DNA from: Saccharomonospora glauca K62
Lineage (GTDB): Bacteria > Actinomycetota > Actinomycetes > Mycobacteriales > Pseudonocardiaceae
Reading direction: 5' to 3'
Length of the DNA stretch: 64,000 bases
NCBI RefSeq assembly: GCF_000243395.2
Contig: NZ_CM001484.1
Coordinates: forward strand, 3,342,524 to 3,406,523
Of this stretch, positions 11,114-19,308 are shown one piece after another. Position numbers and translations under genes: made by a program. The notes under the pieces were generated by a model that ran no database searches, was not told the origin of the DNA, and saw only the letters and a list, made by a program, of their open reading frames with translations. Every line of letters begins with the position of its first letter. Within the stretch, counting starts at the first letter, position 1.

Positions 11114-12076
11114 GTGGGGACGAAACTCATCATCGATACCGATCCGGGTGTGGACGACGCCTTCGCGATCGCACTGGCGGCCCTGAGCGAGGACGTCGAC
11201 CTGCTCGGCGTGACCACGGTCTTCGGCAACGTGGGCATCGAGGCCACCACGCGCAACGCGCAGCGTGTCCTCGCGCTGTGCAAACGCGGTGACGTGCCGG
11301 TGGCAAAGGGCGCCGCCCGCCCACTCGTCCACGTCCACCCGCACCAGGCGCGATACGTCCACGGGACGGACGGACTGTCGGGTCGCTCGGCGGCGCTGCC
11401 GGAGGCGGAGCGCCCCGTCGAACCCGGCGGTGCCGTGTGGCTGCTGTCGCGGCTGCTGGAGGCCTCCGACGAGCCGGTGACCATCGCACCCATCGGGCCG
11501 CTGACGAACATCGCGACGCTGCTGAGCGCCCGCCCCGACCTCCACCACAAGATCGCCAGGATCGTCGTCATGGGCGGCGCGCTGGGGCACGGCAACGCGA
11601 GCGCGGCGGCCGAATTCAACATCTGGAGCGACCCCGAGGCGGCACAGCGTGTGCTCGGCGGGGGCGAGGTGCCGTGCGTACTGGTGCCGATGGACCTCAC
11701 CTACCGCTGCGCGGTCGATCGCGAGTGGTTGGAAACGCTGGCGGCCTCGAATCCCATGGGAGCCGCGCTCACCGCCCTGACGCCCGACTATCTCGCGCAC
11801 TACCGCAAGGCGCTGGGCTGGGACGGGATGGTGCTCCACGATGCGGTGGCGGTCGCGGAGGCGATCCGACCCGGCATCCTGCGCACCGAGGCGGTCCCCG
11901 TGTCCGTGGAGACCTCGTTCGGCCCCGCGCGCGGCGCCACCATCGTGGACCAGCGACGTCCCGAGCTGCGGGAGGAGACGGAAGTGCCCGAGGGAGGGAA
12001 CACCGTGGACGTGGCGGTGGACACCGACCTGGACGGACTGCGGACGTTCCTCCTGGAACGCCTCACCCTGCGTTGA
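11114..12076 (+). CDS. Inosine-uridine preferring nucleoside hydrolase
   Basis: Hydrolyses the N-glycosidic bond of ribonucleosides to free base and ribose for salvage. The 320-residue protein starts with the calcium-binding motif IIDTDPGVDDAFAI, and contains TIAPIGPLTNIATLL, VVMGGALGHGNASAAAEFNIWSDPEAA and a C-terminal HDAVAVAEAI with the ligand Asp. GTG at 11114 was chosen because AGGGAG precedes it by 7 nt and the protein then begins right at the motif. Substrate range cannot be set from sequence. Confidence 0.92.
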   Translation: MGTKLIIDTDPGVDDAFAIALAALSEDVDLLGVTTVFGNVGIEATTRNAQRVLALCKRGDVPVAKGAARPLVHVHPHQARYVHGTDGLSGRSAALPEAERPVEPGGAVWLLSRLLEASDEPVTIAPIGPLTNIATLLSARPDLHHKIARIVVMGGALGHGNASAAAEFNIWSDPEAAQRVLGGGEVPCVLVPMDLTYRCAVDREWLETLAASNPMGAALTALTPDYLAHYRKALGWDGMVLHDAVAVAEAIRPGILRTEAVPVSVETSFGPARGATIVDQRRPELREETEVPEGGNTVDVAVDTDLDGLRTFLLERLTLR

Positions 12077-12153
12077 TCTCCACACTCGTCCGGGAGCGAG
12101 GTTTGCCTCCCTCTACTTGGGGACAACCTCACGCACCGTGGCCACTGGATGCC

Positions 12154-12159
12154 TATTCT
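12154..12159 (+). promoter_or_regulatory. -10 box TATTCT for leaderless NlpC/P60 gene
   Basis: TATTCT ends 7 nt before the ATG at 12167, with no Shine-Dalgarno before either candidate ATG. This favours a leaderless start at 12167 over the ATG at 12149, which lies upstream of the box. Confidence 0.5.
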
Positions 12160-12166
12160 GTGCTCC

Positions 12167-13306
12167 ATGAGCGCGGGCGAGGAGCCACGGAGCAGAAGGC
12201 TGCTGATCGCGGCGGTTTCGGCGGCAGTGGTACTGGTCGGAGTCCTCGTCGTGGGGTTGCCCTTCGCCTCGGACGACGCCGAGGAGCCGGCCGCCGCGCC
12301 TTCGCCGACCTCGGCGACGTCGGCGAAGGCACCGGAGCCGACGCCGAGCACCTCTCCGCCCGAGCCCTCCGTCCCCGCGGCCTCGGGACTGAAGTTCGAG
12401 GAGTGGGTCGACGACGTGGCCGACTGGCTCGACATCCCCCGCCGCGCGATGTACGCGTACGCGACCGCGACGGTGATCCTCACCGACGAGCAGCCGGAGT
12501 GTCACCTGTCGTGGGTCACCCTGGCGGGGATCGGTCGCACCGCCACCGACCACGGCCGGATCGAGGGCGGTGAGGTCACCGAGGACGGCGACATGTCCGA
12601 GCCCATCGGGACGATCGAGGTGCGGGACTTCGACGGCAACGTGATCTCCGAACCCGGTGCGGCGGGGCCGCTGCAGCTTTCCCCCGCCGTGTGGGAGGAG
12701 TTCAAGGAGAGTCCCACCGGCGAGGAGCCCGACATCCAGAACATCGACGACGCCGCGTTGACGGCGGCGAGGGCCATGTGCGACGGCGGTCGGGATCTCT
12801 CCGGTGGGGACAGTTGGCTGGACGGGGTCTCGGTGCTGCTGGACGAACCGTTGTTCCTGCACCGGGTGCTGGCCACGGCCAACGTCTACGGCACCGTGGG
12901 CGAGAGTCGCACCAAACCGGACACGGCGGCGTTGAAGGCGGTCACCTTCGCCATCGACAAGATCGGCCTGCCGTACGTGTGGGGCGGCAACGGCACCGAG
13001 CACGGCGACGCCGGGTTCGACTGCTCCGGGCTCACCACGGCCGCGTACGCCAGCGCGGGGATCTCCCTCATGCGCACCGCCCACACGCAGTACCACAGCG
13101 TGCCGTTGGTCGAGAAGGACGACGAGCTGCGGCTCGGCGACCTGGTCTTCTTCGGCGATCCCGACACCAAGATCCACCACGTGGGCATCTACATCGGCAA
13201 CGACCAGATGATCGACGCCCCGACGTTCGGCCAGGCCGTGCAGGTGCACAACTACCGCAAGCCCGGAGACGACTACGCGGGTGCGGGCAGGCCCACGGCG
13301 GCGTAG
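12167..13306 (+). CDS. NlpC/P60 peptidase fused to a transglycosylase-like domain lacking its catalytic Glu
   Basis: A 379-residue exported cell-wall protein. Residues 11-33 form a membrane anchor, followed by an Ala/Pro-rich linker to about 72. Residues 75-245 match the MltB/SLT-type lytic transglycosylase domain, including PGAAGPLQLSPAVW and IDDAALTAARAMCDGGRDL. The family motif GIGRxE-S-x-HG reads GIGRTATDHG here, so the catalytic Glu is Ala126. Residues 255-379 are an NlpC/P60 domain with Cys286 (FDCSGL) and His338 (HHVGIYIG), so the D,L-endopeptidase part looks active. The dead domain may act in glycan-strand binding. The start is set by the -10 box spacing. Confidence 0.88.
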   Translation: MSAGEEPRSRRLLIAAVSAAVVLVGVLVVGLPFASDDAEEPAAAPSPTSATSAKAPEPTPSTSPPEPSVPAASGLKFEEWVDDVADWLDIPRRAMYAYATATVILTDEQPECHLSWVTLAGIGRTATDHGRIEGGEVTEDGDMSEPIGTIEVRDFDGNVISEPGAAGPLQLSPAVWEEFKESPTGEEPDIQNIDDAALTAARAMCDGGRDLSGGDSWLDGVSVLLDEPLFLHRVLATANVYGTVGESRTKPDTAALKAVTFAIDKIGLPYVWGGNGTEHGDAGFDCSGLTTAAYASAGISLMRTAHTQYHSVPLVEKDDELRLGDLVFFGDPDTKIHHVGIYIGNDQMIDAPTFGQAVQVHNYRKPGDDYAGAGRPTAA

Positions 13307-13434
13307 GGCGAGTAGTTCCTCGACGCGGGAACTCTGCCGCACATCGTCGACGCCTACTGCGCAACGCGAACGCGGACGCCGAGGACCACGCCGAGGCGAC
13401 CACACCGCGGAAGGAGTCCGATGACGTCCGGCTC

Positions 13435-13845
13435 TCAGTCGGGATTCGGCACGAGTTCGGCGAGGAGATCCCGGACCCGGCGGTCGATCTCGTCCCGGAT
13501 GCGGCGGACGTCGTCGAGCGACTTGTCCGCGGGATCGTCGAGCTGCCAGTCGAGGTAACGCTTGCCGGGGAAGACGGGACAGGCGTCCCCGCAGCCCATA
13601 GTGACGACGACGTCCGCGCTCCGAACGTGATCGGTGGTGAGCAGTGTGGGGGACGCCGGGGACAGATCCAGTCCGATCTCACGCATGGCTCGGGCGACAG
13701 CGGGGTGGATGGTGTCGGCGGGAGCGGACCCCGCCGAGCGAACGACCACACGACCTCCCGCGTGGTGTTTGAGCAGGGCAGCCGCCATCTGCGACCGCCC
13801 GGCGTTGTGGACGCACACGAACAGGATCTCCGGCTTGGCGATCAC
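13435..13845 (-). CDS. arsC: Arsenate reductase of the low-molecular-weight phosphatase family
   Basis: Reduces arsenate to arsenite. The 136-residue protein has the P-loop CVHNAGRSQMA near the N terminus and the family segment VVTMGCGDACPVFPGKRYLDWQLDDPA with further Cys residues for thiol relay. Phosphatase-like ArsC proteins of actinobacteria use thioredoxin or mycothiol; which one applies cannot be told. GTG at 13845 follows GGAGG at short spacing. The gene lies 55 bp downstream of arsR on the same strand. No arsenite pump gene (arsB or acr3) is present in the window. Confidence 0.88.
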   Translation of the reverse strand: MIAKPEILFVCVHNAGRSQMAAALLKHHAGGRVVVRSAGSAPADTIHPAVARAMREIGLDLSPASPTLLTTDHVRSADVVVTMGCGDACPVFPGKRYLDWQLDDPADKSLDDVRRIRDEIDRRVRDLLAELVPNPD

Positions 13846-13900
13846 GACACCTCCGTGTCGAAAGTCGTGCGGTGGCAAGGGGCGGCCGTATCCGCGGTGC

Positions 13901-14254
13901 TCACGCGGTCTCCCCGGTCGTCAGTACCGCCGACAGCCGAGCGAGAACCTCCGGATGCACTCGGTAGTAGACCCAGGTCCCCCGCCGTTGCCCGGTGATC
14001 AACCCGGATTCCCGCAGCACCTTCAGGTGGTGGGAGATCGTGGGTCCGGTGAGGTCGAACGCATCGGTCAGGTCACACACGCACACCTCTCCGCCTACGT
14101 GAGAGGCGATCAGTGACAGCAGCCGCAGCCGCACGGGATCGGCCATCGCCTTGAACAGCCGCGACAACTGCACGGCCTGCTCCTCGGTCAGTGGTTCGCG
14201 AGCCAAAGGTGCGCAGCAGGCGTCCATCGCCGCCAGCGGCAATTGCTTCGACAT
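13901..14254 (-). CDS. arsR: ArsR-family metalloregulator
   Basis: Winged-helix repressor of 117 residues. The DNA-binding helix reads GPTISHHLKVLRESGLI, preceded by EVCVCDLTDAF, the CVC metal-sensor motif of ArsR proteins. A second Cys pair, DACCAP, lies near the N terminus, as in some actinobacterial arsenic or cadmium sensors. It is divergent from arsI/cadI and probably represses both directions from the boxes at 14264-14326, with release on As(III) or Cd(II). Confidence 0.9.
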   Translation of the reverse strand: MSKQLPLAAMDACCAPLAREPLTEEQAVQLSRLFKAMADPVRLRLLSLIASHVGGEVCVCDLTDAFDLTGPTISHHLKVLRESGLITGQRRGTWVYYRVHPEVLARLSAVLTTGETA

Positions 14255-14263
14255 GCTTCTATC

Positions 14264-14326
14264 TTGACATCTTTCTAATCAGAGGTCCAAGCTGAGCATG
14301 TCTCTGTTTCGATGAACATCTATTCA
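14264..14326. promoter_or_regulatory. Candidate ArsR operators in the arsR-arsI divergent promoter
   Basis: Two AT-rich boxes stand out from the GC-rich surroundings: TTGACATCTTTCTAATCA (14264-14281) and TGAACATCTATTCA (14313-14326), sharing the ACATCT core with imperfect dyad symmetry. ArsR operators are known to be AT-rich imperfect dyads of this kind. Confidence 0.5.
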
Positions 14327-14336
14327 AGGAGGAGTC

Positions 14337-14762
14337 GTGTCTCGTGTTCAGCTCGCGCTGCGAGTCGGTGACCTGCGGGAATCGGTGGAGTTCTACTCGA
14401 AACTGTTCGACACCTCGCCCGCGAAGCTTCGCCCCGGTTACGCGAACTTCGCCCTCACTGAGCCGCCCCTGAAGCTCGTCCTGCTCGAAGGAGAGCCCGG
14501 CCAGCCGACTGTCATGGACCACCTCGGTGTCGAGGTGGAGTCGACCGAGCAGGTCGAGCAGGCCACTCGGCGCCTGACCGACGAGGGAATGCGGACGCTG
14601 GTCGAGAACGGCACCACGTGCTGCTACGCACAGCAGGACAAGGTCTGGGTGCGTGGTCCCGGCGAGGAACCGTGGGAGATCTACACCGTCACGGGTGACT
14701 CGGCCACTTTCGGTCCCGACCACGGCACCGCCACGACTCCCCAGTCGAACTGCTGCGCCTGA
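14337..14762 (+). CDS. arsI: ArsI/CadI-type VOC dioxygenase (candidate C-As lyase)
   Basis: Glyoxalase-fold protein of 141 residues. The ArsI family cleaves the carbon-arsenic bond of trivalent methyl- and aryl-arsenicals; the near-identical CadI is named for cadmium induction. Visible family features are Gln5, His62 and Glu114 as metal ligands, RPGYANFAL, and the vicinal pair Cys95-Cys96 in GTTCCYAQQD, which binds the arsenical. A C-terminal NCCA adds another Cys pair. GTG is preceded by AAGGAGG. The ars context supports arsI, but cadI cannot be excluded from sequence. Confidence 0.85.
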   Translation: MSRVQLALRVGDLRESVEFYSKLFDTSPAKLRPGYANFALTEPPLKLVLLEGEPGQPTVMDHLGVEVESTEQVEQATRRLTDEGMRTLVENGTTCCYAQQDKVWVRGPGEEPWEIYTVTGDSATFGPDHGTATTPQSNCCA

Positions 14763-14962
14763 CTCGTGGCGACGGGGTCGTGCCGGGGCATGTCGACGCA
14801 AGCACCCGGCACGACCCCGTCACGCGCCGACGTACTCCGCGCGATATTGACCGGTGAGGACGATACGAACGAGGTCGGCAGGGGGCCTTCGAAAGACCAC
14901 CCGACGCCGTCGTAGCCCGCGCCGGGACCGAGAACGACGGACACCGCACCGACGTCCACGGG

Positions 14963-15097
14963 GATCGAGGAGTTCACGAGCGAGCCCTCACCGGAGCCGG
15001 AGACCCCGGTGAACACCGTCAGACGGCGCTTCGGGATCTCGACACTGATGCCGGCGGGATTGTTCACGCGCGCCCTGGGCGCGCGGATTCGATCACG
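14963..15097 (-). pseudogene. Relic of a uvrA-like ABC ATPase
   Basis: On the minus strand a short stretch reads RAPRARVNNPAGISVEIPK and continues RRLTVFTGVSGSGEGSLV. This matches the start of an ABC domain in UvrA and UvrA-like resistance proteins (VNNLKNxSVEIPKxxLTVFTGVSGSGKSSL). The Walker A Lys-Ser has become Glu-Gly, and similarity ends abruptly around 14963. No ATG with a ribosome-binding site and no further UvrA motif is present. It is the remains of a deleted gene in the 400-bp gap 14763-15166, which otherwise holds nothing I recognise. Confidence 0.6.
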
Positions 15098-15166
15098 ACT
15101 GTCGGCGCCGTGCGCCGCGGGTGACCCTGCTCGGTCGCGACGTGCGTTTCCCGGTCGCGGCCGGGC

Positions 15167-15586
15167 TCACCGCACCTCGAAGACGCGGATCATGTTGCCC
15201 GCCGGGTCGCGGAAGGCGCAGTCGCGAACGCCCCACGGCTGGTCGGTCGGCTCCTGGACGACCTCGGCGTCCCCGGACTGCAGTCGCTCGAAGGTGCGGT
15301 CGAGGTCTCTGGTGGCCAGGTTGATACCGGCGTAGGTGCCCTTGGCCATCATCTCGGCGATGGTGCGCCGCTCGTCGTCGGTGATACCGGGGTCCGCGGC
15401 GGGCGGGTGCAGCACGATGGACGTCTCGGGCTGCTCCGGAGGCCCCACCGTGATCCAGTGCAGGCCCTGGTACTCGACATCGTTGCGGACTTCGAACCCG
15501 AGCGTGTCGCGGTAGAAGGCCAGGGAGGCCTCCGGATCGGTGTGGGGCAGGAAGACCTGGTGAATGGTGAGGTCCGTGTCGCTCAT
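15167..15586 (-). CDS. VOC (glyoxalase/bleomycin-resistance) family protein
   Basis: A 139-residue vicinal-oxygen-chelate fold protein with two beta-alpha-beta modules: HQVFLPHTDPEASLAFYRDTLGFEV at the N terminus and YAGINLATRDLDRTFERLQ in the middle, closing with FRDPAGNMIRVFEVR. The metal-ligand pattern includes His10-type and terminal Glu residues, but the substrate is unknown. It begins one to eleven bases after the stop of the AraC-type gene, depending on the start used (GTG 15595 or ATG 15586), so the two are co-transcribed. AraC-VOC pairs are common in actinobacteria. Confidence 0.8.
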   Translation of the reverse strand: MSDTDLTIHQVFLPHTDPEASLAFYRDTLGFEVRNDVEYQGLHWITVGPPEQPETSIVLHPPAADPGITDDERRTIAEMMAKGTYAGINLATRDLDRTFERLQSGDAEVVQEPTDQPWGVRDCAFRDPAGNMIRVFEVR

Positions 15587-15596
15587 GACCGCCACG

Positions 15597-16070
15597 CTAT
15601 TGCGCCCCGGTGCTCGACGCTTCTCGATTCCTGATCGGTCTCATGACCCGCTTGGCCACGCACGGCGGCATCCCTTGCGCCTCCCGCGCCGACTCGCGCC
15701 GGTAGACGCTGGGTGGAACACCGACGAGCTCGGTGAAGCGGGTGCTGAAGGTGCCTAACGAGGAGCACCCGACCGCGAAGCAGACCTCGGTGACGCTGAG
15801 GTCGCCACGACGCAGCAACGCCATCGCGCGCTCGATGCGCCGCGTCATCAGGTACGAGTACGGCGACTCACCGTAGGCGCGTCGGAACTGACGGCTGAGA
15901 TGCCCTGCCGACATGTTGACGCCGCGGGCCAGTGCCTCGACGTTCAGCGGCCGCGCGTACTCCCGGTCGATCCGGTCGCGCACACGGCGCAGCAGTGCGA
16001 GGTCGCGCAGGTACTGCGGCGAAGGCTCGGCCGCTCGTGGTCGGGCGGCCGAGGAAGCGATGTCGGTCAC
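15597..16070 (-). CDS. AraC-family transcriptional regulator
   Basis: Two-helix-turn-helix regulator without a sensor domain, about 157 residues. The AraC domain runs from LRRVRDRIDREYARPLNVEALAR through MSAGHLSRQFRRAYGESPYSYL to CFAVGCSSLGTFSTRFTELVGVPPSVYR. The start is uncertain: GTG at 16070 gives MTDIASSAARP, while ATG at 16100 adds ten residues; neither has a clear ribosome-binding site. It immediately precedes the VOC gene and probably controls it. I see no gene in 16101-16272. Confidence 0.82.
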   Translation of the reverse strand: MTDIASSAARPRAAEPSPQYLRDLALLRRVRDRIDREYARPLNVEALARGVNMSAGHLSRQFRRAYGESPYSYLMTRRIERAMALLRRGDLSVTEVCFAVGCSSLGTFSTRFTELVGVPPSVYRRESAREAQGMPPCVAKRVMRPIRNREASSTGAQ

Positions 16071-16272
16071 GTCTGGGAGCGTACGGGGAGCCACCGACAT
16101 TCGGTGCCGAAGAATTGACGAAGACCGACGGCACGCCGGACTGGCGCGTGGTCCGTGGGGCCGCGGTCCGAGCCGAAGCCCACGGCGAGGACCGGGTCGC
16201 CGGAACCCGGAGAGCTTGCGCACGTACCGCAGCGTGGCCGCCCGGACGTCGGCGTCGGTGAGGTCGGCGGCG

Positions 16273-17463
16273 TCACCCCGTCGGTGTTTCCGGTATCCGT
16301 TCGGCACGGCAGAGGAACGCCACGGCGGTCCTGCCGATGCGCGTGATGACCACGCTGGCCTCGGTGGTACCGCGAGGCTTGAGCCGGCGTCGCAGCGCGT
16401 CCGGGTCGACGTCCACCCCGCGCACGAGGATCTCCAGCCGTCCGACGTCGTGGCGACGCAGCAGCGCCCGCAACGCCTTCTCGCTGTAGCGGCCGGAGTC
16501 CAGCACACGGAAGGCCCGCACGCCGGGAGGCGGGGTGTCGCCGGTCAGATAGGCGATGCGGGGATCGAGCTGCCGAAGTCCGTACCGGGCCGCGTAGTGC
16601 CGAACGAGCCCGGCCCGCACCACGGCCCCGTCGGGATCGACAAGCCATTCCCCGGCCTCTCCCACCGGCACGTCGTCGGGGTCGGCGTCGGTGATCGACC
16701 ACGCGCTGCCGTCCGACCGCAACACCGTCGCCCGGCGCGCGGCCGTGGCGAGCTCCTCGCTCAGCAGGCTCGCTTCCCGCACCCGCCCGTCGAGGGAGAT
16801 GACCTCGATCTCCCTCGCCCACGGCGCGGCCCGCGGATCGAGCCCCGGAGCGCACTTCACCATCAGCGGCTGCCCCGCGTACGCGGCGGCGAGGTCGTCG
16901 AGCGCGGGCACGAAGTCCTCCGGCCGCCAGCGCCGTCTCCCCGCCGCGTCCCGACGCGCGGGGTCGGCCACGACGACGGTCCCGCGGCTCACCGGACGCA
17001 GCGCGTCCGCGCGCACGAGTGCGGGAGCGACGTCGGAGACCGCGCAGTTGTGCGCCGCCATCGCCAACCGCACCTCGTCCACATCGGAGCCGATGCAGCG
17101 CCGCGCCGTCCGGGCCAGCGCGACGAGGTCGGCGCCCACCGAACACGTCACGTCGTGCACGTCCCGCCCCGCGAGCCGCTCCGCGCGGTAGGCGGCCACG
17201 GGCGACGCGCTCGCCTGTTGGAGCGCCTCGTCCGTGAACAACCAACGGCCACCGCCGTCCACTTTGGCCTCGGCTTTACGGCGCAGCAGCAAGGTCTCCA
17301 GCACCGCGGCGGCGTGCTCCGGGCCGACCAGCCGACGGGCCGCCGCCACGTCGGCCAGTCGGCTCGCCTCCGTCAGCCCGAGGGCGGAGCACGCCTTGAG
17401 AGCCTCTCCGCCCTCCCGCGAACGCAGGAACGCGACGTCGCCGAGTGAGAAGGCGTAGGCCAC
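16273..17463 (-). CDS. Class I SAM-dependent methyltransferase with THUMP-like C terminus
   Basis: A 396-residue protein of an actinobacterial family annotated as class I methyltransferase with a THUMP-like domain. The SAM-binding region is VHDVTCSVGADLVALAR with IGSDVDEVRLAMAAHN; a catalytic-type motif TVVVADPARRDAAGRRRW follows, resembling the DPxR motif of trimethylguanosine-synthase-like enzymes. The C-terminal part ends VVITRIGRTAVAFLCRAERI. A nucleic-acid substrate is likely from the DPARR motif, but none is established. It is 9 bp downstream of the next methyltransferase gene and may be in the same operon. Confidence 0.75.
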   Translation of the reverse strand: MAYAFSLGDVAFLRSREGGEALKACSALGLTEASRLADVAAARRLVGPEHAAAVLETLLLRRKAEAKVDGGGRWLFTDEALQQASASPVAAYRAERLAGRDVHDVTCSVGADLVALARTARRCIGSDVDEVRLAMAAHNCAVSDVAPALVRADALRPVSRGTVVVADPARRDAAGRRRWRPEDFVPALDDLAAAYAGQPLMVKCAPGLDPRAAPWAREIEVISLDGRVREASLLSEELATAARRATVLRSDGSAWSITDADPDDVPVGEAGEWLVDPDGAVVRAGLVRHYAARYGLRQLDPRIAYLTGDTPPPGVRAFRVLDSGRYSEKALRALLRRHDVGRLEILVRGVDVDPDALRRRLKPRGTTEASVVITRIGRTAVAFLCRAERIPETPTG

Positions 17464-17472
17464 CCGGACCCC

Positions 17473-18450
17473 TCAGAGCCGCGACGGCGCGGCCGGTTTG
17501 ATCCCGGTGATCATCACGTTGTAGAACAACTCCCGAGGCAGCACCTTGGACAGCACCTTGCGGTCCAGTGCCGACAGCCGCAGCCACGCGTGGTAGGCGA
17601 ACAGCCGCCACCGCAACGTCAGCTTCTCCTGCGGCACCGCCGCCTCGAACGTCCGGATCGGCCAGCCGAGCAACGCAGCGGTGAACTCGTCCGTCACCGC
17701 GCGCACGTCCACGGCCCCGGCGCCGAGGGCCATCCGTTCCAGCTCGGACGGGTCGAACGTGTGCAGGTCCACGACGGCCTCCAGTGCCGCGGCCCGCGAC
17801 GACTCGTCGAGCTCCTGCTGCGGCCTCCGCCACTCCCGCAACGGCGGCAGCTTGGTGATGTTGGTGGTCAACCACCAGGTGAGCCTGCCGAGCCTGCGGG
17901 CGTAGAAGTCGCCGATCTTCGTCGGCTCGCCCGCGAACACGAACCGGCCGCCCGGCTTGAGCACCCGCAGTACCTCGCGCAGCGCCGCCCGCACATCGGG
18001 AATGTGGTGCAGCACCGCGTGCCCCACCACGAGGTCGAAGCTGTTGTCGTCGTACGGGATGCGCTCCGCGTCGGCGACCCGGCCGTCCACGTCGAGCCCG
18101 AGGTTGGCCGCGTTGCGCAACGCCACCTGCACCATGCCGGGCGACAGGTCGGTGACCGAGCCCTTTTTGATCACCCCGCCCTGCATGAGGTTGAGCAGGA
18201 AGAACCCGGTGCCGCTGCCCAGCTCCATGGCGTGGCCGTAGGGCTGGCCCTGCGTGCCTGCGACGGCGTTGAACACGTCGGTGGCGTAGGAGATGCAGCG
18301 CTCGTCGTAGGAGATCGACCACTTCTCGTCGTACGTGCCCGCCTCCCAGTCGTGGTAGAGCACGTTGGCGAGCTTGGGGTCGCGGTAGGCGGCCTCGACC
18401 TCCTCGGCGGTGGCGTGGGGGTTCGGGGCCGGGTCCGACACGTTGGTCAC
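17473..18450 (-). CDS. SAM-dependent methyltransferase
   Basis: Class I methyltransferase of 325 residues. Motif I is AMELGSGTGFFLLNL, followed by VTDLSPGMVQVALRNA, then DLVVGHAVLHHIPDVRAALREVLRVLKPGGRFVFAGEPT, all typical of the UbiE/Coq5-like superfamily. The C-terminal third (TNITKLPPLREWRRP onward) is helical and unassigned. The start is GTG, one base after the stop of the enoyl-CoA hydratase gene, with AAGGGGAAG as ribosome-binding site inside that gene's end. Its substrate is unknown; coupling to the hydratase hints at a lipid or CoA-linked pathway. Confidence 0.82.
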   Translation of the reverse strand: MTNVSDPAPNPHATAEEVEAAYRDPKLANVLYHDWEAGTYDEKWSISYDERCISYATDVFNAVAGTQGQPYGHAMELGSGTGFFLLNLMQGGVIKKGSVTDLSPGMVQVALRNAANLGLDVDGRVADAERIPYDDNSFDLVVGHAVLHHIPDVRAALREVLRVLKPGGRFVFAGEPTKIGDFYARRLGRLTWWLTTNITKLPPLREWRRPQQELDESSRAAALEAVVDLHTFDPSELERMALGAGAVDVRAVTDEFTAALLGWPIRTFEAAVPQEKLTLRWRLFAYHAWLRLSALDRKVLSKVLPRELFYNVMITGIKPAAPSRL

Positions 18451-18451
18451 G

Positions 18452-19231
18452 TCACTTCCCCTCGAAGGTGGCCTTGCCGGGGCCGTTCTCGATGAAGGAC
18501 TGCATCCCGCGCTTCTGGTCCTCGGTCGCCCACAGCGCCGTGAACAGCTCGGTCTCCAGCTTCAGGCCGTTACGCAGGTCGGTGTCCAACCCTCCGTCGA
18601 TCGCGGCCTTCGCCGCCCGCAGCGCCACCGCCGGGCCGTTGACGAACTGCGACGCCCACCGACGAGCGGCGGCGTACACGTCGTCGGGAGCGACGACCTC
18701 GTCCACGAGCCCGATGGCGAGCGCCTCCTCGGCCCCCACGAAGCGGCCGGTGAACACGAGGTCCTTGGCGCGGCTCGGCCCGATGAGCCTGGCGAGCCGC
18801 TGCGTACCACCCGCACCGGGGATGATGCCGAGCTGGATCTCCGGCTGCCCCACCTTGACGTTGTCGCCGACGATCCGCCGGTCGGCGGTCAGGGCCAGTT
18901 CGAGTCCCCCGCCGAGCGCGTACCCGGTGACGGCGGCGACCGTGGGCTTGGGCAGCTCGGCGATCACGGTCAGGGAGGCCGACAGCGCCCCGCCGAACCG
19001 CTGCATCTCGACGTACGACTTCGCCGCCATCTCCTTGATGTCGGCACCGCCCGCGAACGTCTTCTCACCGCCGTAGAGGATGACCGCCCGCACGTCGTCG
19101 CGGTCGCCCGCCTCGATCGCGGCCTCCCGCAGCTCCGCCTGCACCTGGTTGTTCAGGGCGTTCACCGGCGGCCGGTCAAGCCGGATCGTGCCGATGCCCT
19201 CGTCGACCTCGAGACGGACGAACTCGCCCAC
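18452..19231 (-). CDS. Enoyl-CoA hydratase/isomerase
   Basis: Crotonase-fold enzyme of 259 residues that hydrates trans-2-enoyl-CoA in beta-oxidation. The oxyanion-hole segments are FAGGADIKEM and ALGGGLELALTADRR, and the two catalytic Glu positions fall in GGLELAL and GQPEIQLGIIPGAGGTQRL, so it is likely a true hydratase. GTG at 19231 is favoured because AAGGAGG lies upstream at proper spacing; the GTG at 19246 sits only one base after a GGAG. It leads a run of minus-strand genes with the methyltransferase at 17473. Confidence 0.9.
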   Translation of the reverse strand: MGEFVRLEVDEGIGTIRLDRPPVNALNNQVQAELREAAIEAGDRDDVRAVILYGGEKTFAGGADIKEMAAKSYVEMQRFGGALSASLTVIAELPKPTVAAVTGYALGGGLELALTADRRIVGDNVKVGQPEIQLGIIPGAGGTQRLARLIGPSRAKDLVFTGRFVGAEEALAIGLVDEVVAPDDVYAAARRWASQFVNGPAVALRAAKAAIDGGLDTDLRNGLKLETELFTALWATEDQKRGMQSFIENGPGKATFEGK

Positions 19232-19308
19232 GCCTTCCTCCTTCACACTCCGCGATCGGCGTCGATCGCGTTGACGCCTTCTCGCAGGCTACCCGTCGGT
19301 AGTACAAA

